The position numbers were made by a program, and so were the translations under genes. DNA of 64,000 nt. Origin: Coprococcus_C hominis (GTDB lineage: Bacteria > Bacillota > Clostridia > Lachnospirales > Lachnospiraceae). Positions within the stretch are counted from its first letter, which is position 1. Every line of letters starts with the position of its first letter. Below are positions 25,049-34,636 of the stretch, one piece after another. The DNA lies in the NCBI RefSeq assembly GCF_020687505.1, contig NZ_JAJEQT010000008.1. One strand, 5' to 3'. A model generated the notes under the pieces. The model did not search any database, was not told the origin of the DNA, and saw only the letters and a list, made by a program, of their open reading frames with translations.

Positions 25049-26050
25049 CTACGAATGGTTATAGATCTGATCGAACAATGCACCATCATCGAAATACGTT
25101 TCATAGGCGTTGTCCCATCCGCCAAAGTCATCGATACTCCACAGATCGATAGTCAGTTCAAATTTATCTGCATATTCCTTCAGGATTTCTGCATCGGCCG
25201 GACGATATCCATAGGTTCCGATCAACCGTTGTGCCTCATCACTGTACAGATATTCAAGATACTGCCTGCTTACTTCCTGCGTGCCGTTGGCATCTGCATT
25301 GTCATCGACGATTGCCACACTCGGCTGTGCCAGTATACTGACGGAAGGATTGATGATCTCATATTCACCGGCATAAGAATTCTGGATTGTGATTGCCTCA
25401 TTCTCCCATGCCACAAGCACATCGCCCTTTTTGTTCTCTACGAAGGTCGTTGTAGCGCCTCTGGCACCGGAATCCATCACAGAAACCCGGCTGTATAACT
25501 TCCGCATGAAATCCTGTTGCCCAGATTCTTCCTTATTTACCGTCTTCGCATAGCTTAAAGCAGCCAAGAAATTCCAGCACGCGCCACCGCTGCTCTTCGG
25601 GTCGGGCGTAATAACCTCCACATCCTCACGGATCAGATCATTCCAATCCTGAATCTGCTTCGGGTTACCCTTTCTTACAAGGAATACGATGGTCGATGTA
25701 TATGGAGAGGAATCATCGCTGAATTCCTCTTTCCATCCCGCATCGATCAATCCGGTATTCTGGATCAGTGTAATATCATGTTCGAGTGCGAGTGTTACAA
25801 CATCCGCATTACAGCCCTCCACGACGGATCGCGCCTGTGCACCGGAACCACCATGCGACTGGATAACCTCCACAGTCTCGCCATATGTATCCTGATAATG
25901 TTCCTCGAACATCTGATTATATGCTTCATAGAATTCCCGCGTCGGATCATATGACACATTTGTAATTCGGATTGTCCCGTCCTCCTGCTTTCCGCATCCG
26001 GTCAGAAGGAGCGCAAATGCAAGGAGTCCGAGCATCAGTTTTTTCTTCAT
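25049..26050 (-). CDS. Sulfate-binding lipoprotein
   Basis: 333 residues with a lipoprotein signal peptide ending in LLTGC (lipid Cys at 19) and the sulfate/thiosulfate-binding protein fold: ITNVSYDPTREFYEAYN, IQSHGGSGAQARSV, TPDPKSSGGACWNFLAAL and WENEA are family hallmarks. It is anchored outside the membrane and hands sulfate to CysTWA. It lies 12 bases after cysK. It could equally be named sbp or cysP. Confidence 0.92.
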   Translation of the reverse strand: MKKKLMLGLLAFALLLTGCGKQEDGTIRITNVSYDPTREFYEAYNQMFEEHYQDTYGETVEVIQSHGGSGAQARSVVEGCNADVVTLALEHDITLIQNTGLIDAGWKEEFSDDSSPYTSTIVFLVRKGNPKQIQDWNDLIREDVEVITPDPKSSGGACWNFLAALSYAKTVNKEESGQQDFMRKLYSRVSVMDSGARGATTTFVENKKGDVLVAWENEAITIQNSYAGEYEIINPSVSILAQPSVAIVDDNADANGTQEVSRQYLEYLYSDEAQRLIGTYGYRPADAEILKEYADKFELTIDLWSIDDFGGWDNAYETYFDDGALFDQIYNHS

Positions 26051-26062
26051 AATGTTCCTTTT

Positions 26063-26989
26063 TTATACAAAGAGTGAAGTTGATAAATATCTCTCCCCGG
26101 TATCCGGAAGCAATACAACGATTGTCTTTCCTTCATTCTCCGGACGCTTTGCAAGCTCGGTTGCAGCGAACAGTGCAGCTCCGGAAGAGATACCAACGAG
26201 TACGCCATCGGTTCTTGCTACATCTCTGGATGTCTCAAATGCTGCATCGTTTTCTACCGGGATGATCTCATCTAAGATATCCATACGAAGCACATCTGGT
26301 ACGAATCCGGCACCGATACCCTGAATCTTATGTGGACCCGGCTTTCCTCCGGAAAGAACCGGGGAGCTTGCAGGCTCTACTGCAACCACCTTCACATCCG
26401 GATTTTTCTCTTTCAGCCCAAGTCCGGTTCCTGTTACGGTTCCGCCTGTACCTACGGCTGATACGAAGATGTCAACCTGTCCGTCTGTATCATTCCAGAT
26501 CTCCTGTGCTGTCGTTGCCTTATGGATGGCTGGATTTGCAGCATTCTCAAACTGCTGTGGAATAAATGCATTTCCATATTCCTCCTTCAGACTCTCTGCC
26601 TTGGCGATTGCTCCCTTCATGCCATCGCGTCCAGGTGTCAGGACAATTTCTGCGCCAAGTGCACCTACGATCTTCCGACGCTCCACGCTCATCGTATCCG
26701 GCATTGTCAGGATCAGATGCAGTCCCTTTGCCGCACATACAAATGCAAGACCGATTCCGGTGTTACCGCTTGTCGGCTCAATGATGATCGTATCCTGATT
26801 GATCTTGCCATCCTTGATTCCCTGCTCGATCATCGCATTTGCGACACGATCCTTCACACTTCCAAGTGGGTTGAAGTACTCAAGCTTGACTACGATCTTT
26901 GCCTTTAAGTCCTGCTCCTTCTCGTAATTTGTAAGCTCCAGAAGCGGAGTATTTCCAATCAATTCGGTTAACTGTTTTGCAATCTTCAT
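26063..26989 (-). CDS. cysK: Cysteine synthase A (O-acetylserine sulfhydrylase)
   Basis: 308 residues, PLP fold type II. LEYFNPLGSVKDRVA carries the PLP Lys; EPTSGNTGIGLAF is the substrate loop; VGTGGTVTGTGLGLKEKN binds the PLP phosphate; GISSGAALFAA is near the C-terminus. It makes cysteine from O-acetylserine and sulfide. It is the first gene of the sulfur operon, with a leader of about 85 bases after a clear promoter. The operon therefore encodes both a free-sulfide (CysK) and a probable carrier-bound (MetY/Hcy) outlet. Confidence 0.92.
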   Translation of the reverse strand: MKIAKQLTELIGNTPLLELTNYEKEQDLKAKIVVKLEYFNPLGSVKDRVANAMIEQGIKDGKINQDTIIIEPTSGNTGIGLAFVCAAKGLHLILTMPDTMSVERRKIVGALGAEIVLTPGRDGMKGAIAKAESLKEEYGNAFIPQQFENAANPAIHKATTAQEIWNDTDGQVDIFVSAVGTGGTVTGTGLGLKEKNPDVKVVAVEPASSPVLSGGKPGPHKIQGIGAGFVPDVLRMDILDEIIPVENDAAFETSRDVARTDGVLVGISSGAALFAATELAKRPENEGKTIVVLLPDTGERYLSTSLFV

Positions 26990-27030
26990 CTTTGTTTTCT
27001 CCTTTTCTTTTTCGTTTCTATTTTTGCCAT

Positions 27031-27110
27031 TTCCTACATTTCATACCTATTTAGTAGGAATAGTATGCATTCGTTGAGAAGATATTACTACTCAATTCCT
27101 ACAAAGTCAA
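27031..27110 (-). promoter_or_regulatory. Promoter and probable operator of the sulfur operon
   Basis: TTGACT (27105-27110) and TAATAT (27082-27087) with 17 bases between them on the minus strand. TTCCTAC or its complement occurs three times: 27031-27037 and 27054-27060 form an inverted repeat in the leader, and 27096-27102 lies in the promoter spacer. Repeated half-sites at a cysteine-operon promoter suggest an Rrf2/CymR-type repressor; the regulator itself is not in the window. Confidence 0.7.
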
Positions 27111-27150
27111 TAGGTTTTCAAAGGAAAATTAGAAAAATTTAGAAAAAAAC

Positions 27151-27174
27151 AGACATGCAATTTCCTGCATGTCT
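27151..27174 (-). terminator. Terminator after the transglutaminase gene
   Basis: Perfect 9-bp stem AGACATGCA/TGCATGTCT with a six-base loop; on the minus strand it is followed by a run of seven T. The stem includes part of the stop codon of the transglutaminase gene. Confidence 0.88.
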
Positions 27175-29509
27175 ATTTTTCTGCTGCCCGCCGCAGTTTC
27201 TTCAGATATTCCTGCGTCTTTTTATAGGTTGCTTCTTCCACGGACTGATTCGAGAAGCCCGCGATGTTCAAGATTTCAATTACTGTTCCGGCTTGCGGTT
27301 CCAACTCTGTTCTCGCCTCTCCCTGTGCCATATGGGTAAGCATATATTGGATTTGATTCTCATAGTTTTTACATGTTGCAAACTCCGTATGCCGTTTCTC
27401 GTAACGTTTCACCATCCGGCTGTAATATAAGATCAGCTTATCATTATAGGAAGCTTTGGCAAATCGGATATAGAATAACATCCATAGTACAAACTGTTTT
27501 CCAAGCAGAAATACAACAAATCCAGCAGCGATCACAGCCAGTCCATACACGATATTCCGCATCAGATTGTCCGGAATCGTCAGTGCATTTCCATTCTCTG
27601 TAACCGTATCGGAACCACTTTCGTCGCCGCCCATGAAATCTGCAAACTCATCCCAGAAATTCGTGATATCCTCATCGTCGCTTGACGACGGTGTCACATC
27701 CACCGGATACCAGCCGATTACCGGATCGTACACCTCCACCCATGCATGTGCATCGGCATCAGTCACATCCACTTTTACATATGCAGTCTCACCAATCTCA
27801 GAATAGCCATCATAATAATCTGCATAATCCGCGCCATCGACCAGCTCGCCACTTAATATCTGATCGTAATCAATCGCATAACCTTCCACATACCGTGCCG
27901 GAATTCCCATGTATCGGAAGATCAGCACCGCCGCACTTGCAAAATAAGAACAATAGCCTTTCTTATTTTCCAACAGGAAATAGTTGACAAAATCCTTTTT
28001 CTTTGGTGTCTTTCCCGGACGGACGGTATACGGATAATTCTCCTGATAATAATTTTTCAGTTCCTCGATCACATGATCTGTCGTTCCGATTGTTCCAAGC
28101 TCCGATGCAACCTGTGACACCGCCTCTAAATTCTCCTCCGGCACATACAGATCCATATCATTATACGCCACAGACTCTGACGTCACGGATGCACGGTTTC
28201 CTGCCACACGCGGATAATAGGTGATCGTATAACCGTTCCGTATCGCTTCTGCGTCCGCAGTATAATACGGCTGATACAACTGAGGATACACACCCACACA
28301 CTGAATCTCCATCGTTGCTTTGGCACTGCCCTCACGGTTCTCCTCGTATTGTTCTTTCAGCGATCTTACCTCCGCACTCGTGTCCATGCCATCATAATTC
28401 CGGATTTCACTCATCGGTGTCCACTCGTTCGCATATGGGTTATATCGGACGCCAGTAAAAGATTTCAGGTAGATCCGGTTTGATGTATATGGTGCCATCT
28501 TCACAACCAGATCGGTCTGGTTATCCAGATAAACCGTAGAAACCTCTCCCAGCTTTCCACCTCCAACACCGCCGTTGGTACCAGTTCTGTGATACAAGCC
28601 CTCAAAACCGTCGACCAGTAACGTCGACATCGCCGCCATTGTCAGATCTTTATATTTGTTTCCGGTGTATCCGACATTAAATGACTCCTTCGGGCGAAAG
28701 CTGCTTGCCGCCGTCACGACCAGTATTGCAGTAACTACCGCCAGTACCCCTGCCTGCACCATTGCTTTCACGTCATAGACATAGGCAACCTCTTTTTTCT
28801 TTTTTCCCTGCACCTGAAACTGTGCATTGCTCCGCTTGACTGATACCTGCGGACTGTAATGCTTTCCCGCCTTAAATATAATCGCCATAGCCACACCGGC
28901 AAGCATCATAAGCACATACAACAGATCCGGCTCCATCGTCAGATAAAGCGGAATCAGATTCAGACACATGATAATCACGATTGCCGTCACATACTGCATC
29001 CGTCGGGAAATATAGACATTTAATAAGATGTCAAGCACAATACCGATAAAGAGTGCCACAAACGTGACTGTCACATACCGGTTGCCAATTTTCTCCTCAT
29101 ATAACCTCTGAATATCCACATCGAAATACTGGGCTGCATTATCGACCGTGATGTTCACGATCGCATAAAATCCACTGTTGATGTAATCGCGGAATGTAAA
29201 TACCAGAAATGCAAAGGTGACAAACAAAAACAGATAACCGAGGTTTTCCACCATCAATCGGTAATACAACATTGCACAGCCAAGCGATGTCAGTAAAATC
29301 AAAGCATGGCAAAGCCCGACATGAAACGAAATGTCAAATGCCGTCAGATAAAAACCGATACTTCCCATCGAAAGAAGATAGACAATGAAGCCCTTCAACA
29401 ACAGAGTAAGCACCCGGTTTTCCTTCTTCTCGAAGAATTCCTCCTGCAGGTACACACCCTCGCACAGTTCCATCGATTCAATTGTATCTGCATGTTTCTT
29501 TTTTGCCAT
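27173..29509 (-). CDS. Transglutaminase-like membrane protein (TgpA type)
   Basis: 778 residues. N-terminal part has about six membrane segments to residue ~210, another near 255, then an extracytoplasmic region with a transglutaminase-like core: catalytic Cys in KGYCSYFASAAVL, His in DAHAWVEVYD and Asp in YPVDVTPSS. A last membrane segment (~650) and a cytoplasmic DUF4129-like tail follow. It is the third gene of a MoxR-DUF58-transglutaminase operon, a widespread cell-envelope module whose substrate is unknown. Confidence 0.88.
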   Translation of the reverse strand: MAKKKHADTIESMELCEGVYLQEEFFEKKENRVLTLLLKGFIVYLLSMGSIGFYLTAFDISFHVGLCHALILLTSLGCAMLYYRLMVENLGYLFLFVTFAFLVFTFRDYINSGFYAIVNITVDNAAQYFDVDIQRLYEEKIGNRYVTVTFVALFIGIVLDILLNVYISRRMQYVTAIVIIMCLNLIPLYLTMEPDLLYVLMMLAGVAMAIIFKAGKHYSPQVSVKRSNAQFQVQGKKKKEVAYVYDVKAMVQAGVLAVVTAILVVTAASSFRPKESFNVGYTGNKYKDLTMAAMSTLLVDGFEGLYHRTGTNGGVGGGKLGEVSTVYLDNQTDLVVKMAPYTSNRIYLKSFTGVRYNPYANEWTPMSEIRNYDGMDTSAEVRSLKEQYEENREGSAKATMEIQCVGVYPQLYQPYYTADAEAIRNGYTITYYPRVAGNRASVTSESVAYNDMDLYVPEENLEAVSQVASELGTIGTTDHVIEELKNYYQENYPYTVRPGKTPKKKDFVNYFLLENKKGYCSYFASAAVLIFRYMGIPARYVEGYAIDYDQILSGELVDGADYADYYDGYSEIGETAYVKVDVTDADAHAWVEVYDPVIGWYPVDVTPSSSDDEDITNFWDEFADFMGGDESGSDTVTENGNALTIPDNLMRNIVYGLAVIAAGFVVFLLGKQFVLWMLFYIRFAKASYNDKLILYYSRMVKRYEKRHTEFATCKNYENQIQYMLTHMAQGEARTELEPQAGTVIEILNIAGFSNQSVEEATYKKTQEYLKKLRRAAEK

Positions 29510-29517
29510 ATTATAAC

Positions 29518-30558
29518 CTACTCATTTTCCCGCACCTGCATCTGCGCACCCTGTCCATCACTAAATACATGCAGATATGCATGCATTTCCGGGTACACCA
29601 GTGCCATATGATCTGCCGCTTCACTCGGATTCTTATATGCCTTCTCATAATACAAACGGGCAAACGCCGCATCTAGTTCTTCCTTATAATCAATCCTCAC
29701 ATCTTCATATTCATAGCGGTTTGTACTCCAATACAAAAGCCGCACGGTCGTCTGCTCCTGTATCAGTTCCAGAATCACGGAATACGTCATCGTCAGAATC
29801 GCCGCCAGATTCACCGGTTGATCGATAAAAAGCTCCGGCACGATCACAAGCTGGTGATCCGACATACTCACGCGATCCTTCACCATCAGGATATCCCGCT
29901 TTGCCGACAGCTTCCAATGGATACTCATCAGCTTATCGCCCGGAATATACTCCCGGACTTCCTGCACGTCAGAGAAATCATTGCCCCGTTTTGAGCTTTC
30001 CTCGCTCTCCAACATGCCCTGTTCAAGTGCCGTCTTTTCATATGCGATATCCGTCACAGCCCGCGGCAGGATACTAAGCTCCGCCGTCTGCTCCACGTTT
30101 TTCTTCAATCGAAAAAATCCCATCAGATCTTTGATATACACACGTGACACACTGATCTTTAACAGTCCCGGATACGTCGCCACAACCGGAAGCGTAAGGG
30201 TATATCCTTTTCCCGCATGTACCGGCACGGAAAATACCTGTTGCCCGATCGTCTCCATCAGAGTGTTCTCCACATTTACGATCAGCTTCGTATCCAGCGA
30301 GACAAACCACGTTGGATTTTTGATCTGTATCGTAAAATACGCAGTCTCCCCCTGTACCCCATAGGAATCCTGCGCATGATGAATCTCTACCTGCAAATAA
30401 TGCCGCAATACCCACACCGACATTGCGGAAAGGATTGGTCCAGCCACCATCAGCACAAGCACCAGAAAATAAAACTGGCTATGCAGAAAATAGTAGATCA
30501 TCCCATTTACAAAGAGCAATAACCCATATCCAATTATCCGAACAATATATTCTGCCAA
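29518..30558 (-). CDS. DUF58 domain protein
   Basis: 346 residues with two N-terminal membrane segments (about 8-50) and a cytoplasmic DUF58/von Willebrand-A-like region; DVQEVREYIPGDKLMSIHWKLSA is the diagnostic DUF58 motif (usually REYxPGDxxRxIxWxxsA). Lies between moxR and the transglutaminase gene with gaps of under ten bases, and probably works with the MoxR ATPase. Confidence 0.9.
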   Translation of the reverse strand: MAEYIVRIIGYGLLLFVNGMIYYFLHSQFYFLVLVLMVAGPILSAMSVWVLRHYLQVEIHHAQDSYGVQGETAYFTIQIKNPTWFVSLDTKLIVNVENTLMETIGQQVFSVPVHAGKGYTLTLPVVATYPGLLKISVSRVYIKDLMGFFRLKKNVEQTAELSILPRAVTDIAYEKTALEQGMLESEESSKRGNDFSDVQEVREYIPGDKLMSIHWKLSAKRDILMVKDRVSMSDHQLVIVPELFIDQPVNLAAILTMTYSVILELIQEQTTVRLLYWSTNRYEYEDVRIDYKEELDAAFARLYYEKAYKNPSEAADHMALVYPEMHAYLHVFSDGQGAQMQVRENE

Positions 30559-30561
30559 TCC

Positions 30562-31497
30562 TTATACCCTCGGTGCTGTAACATTTGCGATCACCATTCC
30601 GATCGCCTGCTGCATTGTGATACCCTGTGCCTTTCCACGTGCTGACAGCTTCACTCGATGTCCTAATACATCACGCGCTACATCCTGCACATCCTTGGCA
30701 CAGACATAATCTCTGCCGTCGATCACTGCCATTGCCTTTGCCATACGCAAAAGTGCGATCGTACCTCGCGGGCTGGCACCCATCGAAAAGATCTCCATCG
30801 TCCGGGTTGCCTCCACCAGATTTACAATATACTCATAGATTTCATCTTTCACATAGAGATCATTTGTCATCGCACGCAACGCAAGCACCTCTTCCATCGA
30901 GATGACTTCCTGCACCTTCGAAAGTGGTTTCCCTGCATTTCCTTTCAGAATTGCCACTGCATCTGCATGACTTGGATACCCCATGGACAAACACACCATA
31001 AAACGGTCAAGCTGGGATTCCGGCAGCATCTGCGTACCAGAAGAACCATATGGATTCTCTGTTGCGATTACGACAAATGGATCTGGCAACGGCCGGGTCA
31101 CACCGTCAACCGTCGCCGTTTTTTCTTCCATAACTTCAAGCAATGCGGACTGTGTCTTCGGCGAGGTTCGGTTAATCTCATCCGCTAAGAACAGATTCGT
31201 AAATACCGCACCTTCCCGGTATTCAAACTCCTTGGTGGCAGAGTTATACATGGAAAATCCCAGGATATCACTCGGCAGTACATCCGGCGTAAACTGCACA
31301 CGCTTATAGTGCATTGACATACTCTTTGCAAAGGTTGTTGCAAGCGTCGTCTTACCTACACCCGGAATATCCTCCATCAGAATATGTCCGCCTGCAATCA
31401 CGGCAGCAAGAACCTTCTTTACAACATCCTCCTTGCCCTTGATCACTTTATTTACTTCCGCCTGCACCTGTTCGAGCTTCTGACTCATTCCGTCCAT
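30562..31497 (-). CDS. MoxR family AAA ATPase
   Basis: About 311 residues. Walker A EDIPGVGKTTLATTFAKS, Walker B LFLADEINRTSPKTQSALLEVMEE, sensor 1 VIATENP and the GASPRGT sensor 2 region are intact. MoxR ATPases act as chaperones for VWA/DUF58 partners. The ATG at 31497 has GGGAGG 7 bases upstream; the GTG at 31503 is unlikely. First gene of the three-gene operon. Confidence 0.92.
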   Translation of the reverse strand: MDGMSQKLEQVQAEVNKVIKGKEDVVKKVLAAVIAGGHILMEDIPGVGKTTLATTFAKSMSMHYKRVQFTPDVLPSDILGFSMYNSATKEFEYREGAVFTNLFLADEINRTSPKTQSALLEVMEEKTATVDGVTRPLPDPFVVIATENPYGSSGTQMLPESQLDRFMVCLSMGYPSHADAVAILKGNAGKPLSKVQEVISMEEVLALRAMTNDLYVKDEIYEYIVNLVEATRTMEIFSMGASPRGTIALLRMAKAMAVIDGRDYVCAKDVQDVARDVLGHRVKLSARGKAQGITMQQAIGMVIANVTAPRV

Positions 31498-31527
31498 CTG
31501 CACACCTCCCGCATCTTTACAACTATC

Positions 31528-32700
31528 TTATTCCTTTACGATTCCGAGCTTCTTTGCCTCATCCGATACTGCCTTGGCAACGACCTTTGCCACTCTCTCA
31601 TCAAAAGCACCCGGAATGATATACTCCTCATTTAATTCCTCATCTGTTACGATCGAAGCAATTGCCTTGGCTGCCGCAATCTTCATCTCCTCTGTGATTG
31701 CCTTTGCCTTCGCATCCAGCGCACCACGGAAAATACCAGGGAATACAAGCACGTTGTTGATCTGGTTTGGATAATCAGAACGACCGGTTGCCATCACGCG
31801 CACGCCGCCCTTCTTTGCTTCCTCTGGCATGATCTCCGGTGTTGGATTTGCCATTGCGAATACGATTGGATCGTTTGCCATCGATGCGACCATCTCTGCA
31901 GTTACAATATTCGGTGCAGACACACCGATAAAGACATCCTTGCCCTTCATGATCTCAGCAAGCGCCCCAGTCTGCTTATCTTTATTTGTCACCTCTGCCA
32001 TCGCTGCTTGTGCCGGATTCATCCAGTCCTCACCCGGACAAAGTGCTCCGTTTTTATCGACCAGTACAACATTCCCGATACCGAGTGCGAGCAACAGCTT
32101 GCAGATAGAAATACCTGCGGAACCAGCTCCATTGATCACAACATTTGCCTTATCAAATGGCTTTCCAACCAGCTTCAATGCATTGATCAATCCTGCCGAT
32201 ACAACAATCGCTGTACCATGCTGATCATCATGGAATACCGGAATATCCAGCTCTTCCTTCAGACGGCTCTCAATCTCAAAACAACGTGGAGCAGAAATAT
32301 CCTCCAGATTGATACCACCGAATACCGGTGCGATCCGCTTTACTGTTTCCACGATCTCATCGACATCTTTTGTATCCAGACAGATTGGAAATGCATCCAC
32401 GCCTGCAAACCGTTTGAACAGCACAGACTTTCCTTCCATAACTGGAATCGCAGCCTCCGGTCCGATGTCGCCAAGTCCAAGTACAGCCGTACCATCGGAT
32501 ACAACAGCAACGGTATTTGCCTTGCAGGTATATTTGTATACGTCAGCCGGATTCGCATGAATCTTACGGCATGGCTCTGCAACACCTGGTGTATAAGCGG
32601 TGCTTAAGTCATCGCGGTCATTGATTGCGACCTTGGAGACAACCTCCAGCTTTCCGTGATTTTCTTCATGCATCTTCAAGCTCATCTGATTATAGTCCAT
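31528..32700 (-). CDS. NAD-dependent malic enzyme
   Basis: 390 residues, the short bacterial malic enzyme form without a phosphotransacetylase tail. Landmarks: STAYTPGVAEPC, VSDGTAVLGLGDIGPEAAIP, FHDDQHGTAIVVSAGL, the nucleotide loop VINGAGSAGISI and FAMANPTPEI. Converts malate to pyruvate and CO2. GAGGG precedes the ATG. NAD versus NADP preference cannot be fixed by eye. Confidence 0.92.
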   Translation of the reverse strand: MDYNQMSLKMHEENHGKLEVVSKVAINDRDDLSTAYTPGVAEPCRKIHANPADVYKYTCKANTVAVVSDGTAVLGLGDIGPEAAIPVMEGKSVLFKRFAGVDAFPICLDTKDVDEIVETVKRIAPVFGGINLEDISAPRCFEIESRLKEELDIPVFHDDQHGTAIVVSAGLINALKLVGKPFDKANVVINGAGSAGISICKLLLALGIGNVVLVDKNGALCPGEDWMNPAQAAMAEVTNKDKQTGALAEIMKGKDVFIGVSAPNIVTAEMVASMANDPIVFAMANPTPEIMPEEAKKGGVRVMATGRSDYPNQINNVLVFPGIFRGALDAKAKAITEEMKIAAAKAIASIVTDEELNEEYIIPGAFDERVAKVVAKAVSDEAKKLGIVKE

Positions 32701-32734
32701 CTTTGTTTCCCTCGGCTTTCTTATTTCATTTATT

Positions 32735-32995
32735 TTAGTTCATCTTTACATGATCAATTTCGTCATTGCAGTTTTTGATTGACTCTTTTGCAGCGTCAAT
32801 CTTCTCTACCAACGGCGAAAATTCCGGATCCATCTGCGCACCCTCTTTTACCTTATTGTAGAAGATCTCACCGATTGCCTCATATGTCTCCTTGATATTT
32901 GCCTTTTCCTTGCTGATCTTTGCTTTCAGCTTTGTAACCTCCACTGCGTCACCAGCTTCACTCTTCACTGTCTTTACAAAATCCTTAAATGCCAT
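32735..32995 (-). CDS. Hypothetical small coiled-coil protein
   Basis: 86 residues, almost entirely helical and charged (KSEAGDAVEVTKLKAKISKE; KIDAAKESIKNCNDEIDHVK). No signal or membrane segment. GGAGGG lies 8 bases before the ATG at 32995, so that start is preferred to 33001. It resembles small clostridial proteins that elsewhere carry a zinc ribbon after a similar helix, but no ribbon is present here. The function is unknown. Confidence 0.7.
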   Translation of the reverse strand: MAFKDFVKTVKSEAGDAVEVTKLKAKISKEKANIKETYEAIGEIFYNKVKEGAQMDPEFSPLVEKIDAAKESIKNCNDEIDHVKMN

Positions 32996-33026
32996 TTTCA
33001 TACCCTCCTACACTTTTTCTATTTTA

Positions 33027-33704
33027 CTAACAGGTACTGCCTGTCTTTTTATACAACTTCAAACCATACATCTGTCCAAACAGATTTACCACTGCACAAA
33101 CCAGATTTGCAATCAGCACATACAGGTAAATCGTATAAAGTCCGATCTGCTTATGCATCTCCACTCTGGAGAACATATTGGCGATATCTCCGGTCTTCGA
33201 ATGTCCAATCAAATAAAGCACCAGTGTTGCTACCGCCAGTATCGTCATCGCAACGGAGATTGGGAAGAGTGGTTTCTTCTTTGGATTGATTGCTGTTACC
33301 GTACCTACCAGAGATAACACCACTTGTACCGCCATCAGCAGTCCCATCACATACAGAAAGATGCGGATCGATGGACTGAAATCCGCCGCAACCAGATTAT
33401 CGCTCAAAAGCACGATATCGGTCTGAGTCTCATCATACAGAGTCTGCAGAATATAATAAAATCCTCTTGCTGCTACAATCATCGCAACCACTGCGGAAGC
33501 AGCTGCCATAATCGTCATGATCATAGACATGCCGGAATAGAAATTCATCTTCACATCTGCGGCTGTCTCCGGCTGCGCGTTCTTTGCTTCTACTGGTTTC
33601 GGTTCTGGCTTTTTCTCTGCCTGCGGCTGTTTTGGCTGCGCCTTCTCCTGTGCCTGTCTCAGCTCCTTTTTTTCCTGTTGTCTTTCTTTTTTGCTCTTAC
33701 TCAT
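33027..33704 (-). CDS. Hypothetical membrane protein with Lys/Pro/Gln-rich N-terminus
   Basis: About 225 residues. The first ~50 residues are low-complexity and charged (KPEPKPVEAKNAQPE), followed by four membrane segments (about 60-85, 115-140, 150-170, 195-220). The start at 33704 is preferred on ribosome-site spacing. Lies just upstream of the small coiled-coil gene and may be co-transcribed with it. No family recognised. Confidence 0.7.
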   Translation of the reverse strand: MSKSKKERQQEKKELRQAQEKAQPKQPQAEKKPEPKPVEAKNAQPETAADVKMNFYSGMSMIMTIMAAASAVVAMIVAARGFYYILQTLYDETQTDIVLLSDNLVAADFSPSIRIFLYVMGLLMAVQVVLSLVGTVTAINPKKKPLFPISVAMTILAVATLVLYLIGHSKTGDIANMFSRVEMHKQIGLYTIYLYVLIANLVCAVVNLFGQMYGLKLYKKTGSTC

Positions 33705-33734
33705 CTTCTCCATCTCCTCATATATCTACCATTT

Positions 33735-34613
33735 TTACATCATGTCAAACAAACTGAGCTGTGTTCCAATCGTCTTATTCTTATACTCCCGCGTGAACCG
33801 AAGCAGTTCTTCCTTATCATACTGGATTCCATGCGCCTCGCAGGTCTCACGGATGCACGCCATAATCTCGGTATAATTTTTTGTCTTCAATGTCTTCTCG
33901 TCTGCGTAAACTGCCTCATACTGATCGTAGATATCCGGGAAATTCTTATAGAGCTGCTGATAAAACCGCTCCCGGTTTCCCTCTCTTAAAACCGGACACA
34001 TTTTGTCCGTCAGGATTCCATATACGCCCGCTTTCACACAGTACGACAACAACCCCTGTATGTTCTCCATGTCATCATTGATAAACGGCAGGATTGGTGC
34101 CAGGTTGACGATCACTGTGATGCCCCGCTCCGTGAGCTGCTGCATCAGCGAAAACCGCTCTGATGGAAGCGACGTTCCAGGCTCTAACTTTTTCGCGAGC
34201 GAATCATCATAGGTACTCAGCCGCACGATCACGATGCATTTGGTCTTACGGTTGATCTTATCTAAGATATCAATATCCCGCAGTGCAAGCATTGAATGTG
34301 TATGTAATACCAATCCAAAATCAAACCGCTCGATCTGGTTCAGACACCGCCGCACCAGTTGCAATTCCTCTTCGAGCGGAATATACGGCTCCGACGAAGA
34401 ACCGATCTGTATCATGCTCCTTGTCCGCTTTTTCTTCAATGCATACTCCAGCATATCCACAGCATGGGCTTTTACCTCGATATCTTCAAATTCGTGATCC
34501 ATCCGGTGGCAGGTACTGCGTGCATCGCAGAACACACACGAATAACTGCATCCCCGATAGATATTCAGACCATTCTGCGGAGATAAAATTGCTTTTACTT
34601 CCTTGTAATGCAT
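33735..34613 (-). CDS. SPL-like radical SAM protein
   Basis: 292 residues. GCSYSCVFCDAR has the CxxxCxxC cluster motif in the form seen in spore photoproduct lyase-like/Rv2578c-type radical SAM proteins. The rest forms the expected TIM-barrel part (IGSSSEPYIPLEEELQL; GLVLHTHSML; IVNLAPILPFIND). The substrate is unknown. The gene starts 23 bases after the SMC gene, on the same strand, which may mean read-through but not necessarily a shared function. Confidence 0.87.
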   Translation of the reverse strand: MHYKEVKAILSPQNGLNIYRGCSYSCVFCDARSTCHRMDHEFEDIEVKAHAVDMLEYALKKKRTRSMIQIGSSSEPYIPLEEELQLVRRCLNQIERFDFGLVLHTHSMLALRDIDILDKINRKTKCIVIVRLSTYDDSLAKKLEPGTSLPSERFSLMQQLTERGITVIVNLAPILPFINDDMENIQGLLSYCVKAGVYGILTDKMCPVLREGNRERFYQQLYKNFPDIYDQYEAVYADEKTLKTKNYTEIMACIRETCEAHGIQYDKEELLRFTREYKNKTIGTQLSLFDMM

Positions 34614-34636
34614 AACTTATCCTCTGTCTTTCCCTA

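Noticed and set aside
26990..27172. Riboswitch (SAM or T-box) in front of the sulfur operon
   Set aside because: The leader of about 85 bases has no SAM or T-box core that I can recognise; the repeated TTCCTAC words fit a protein operator better.
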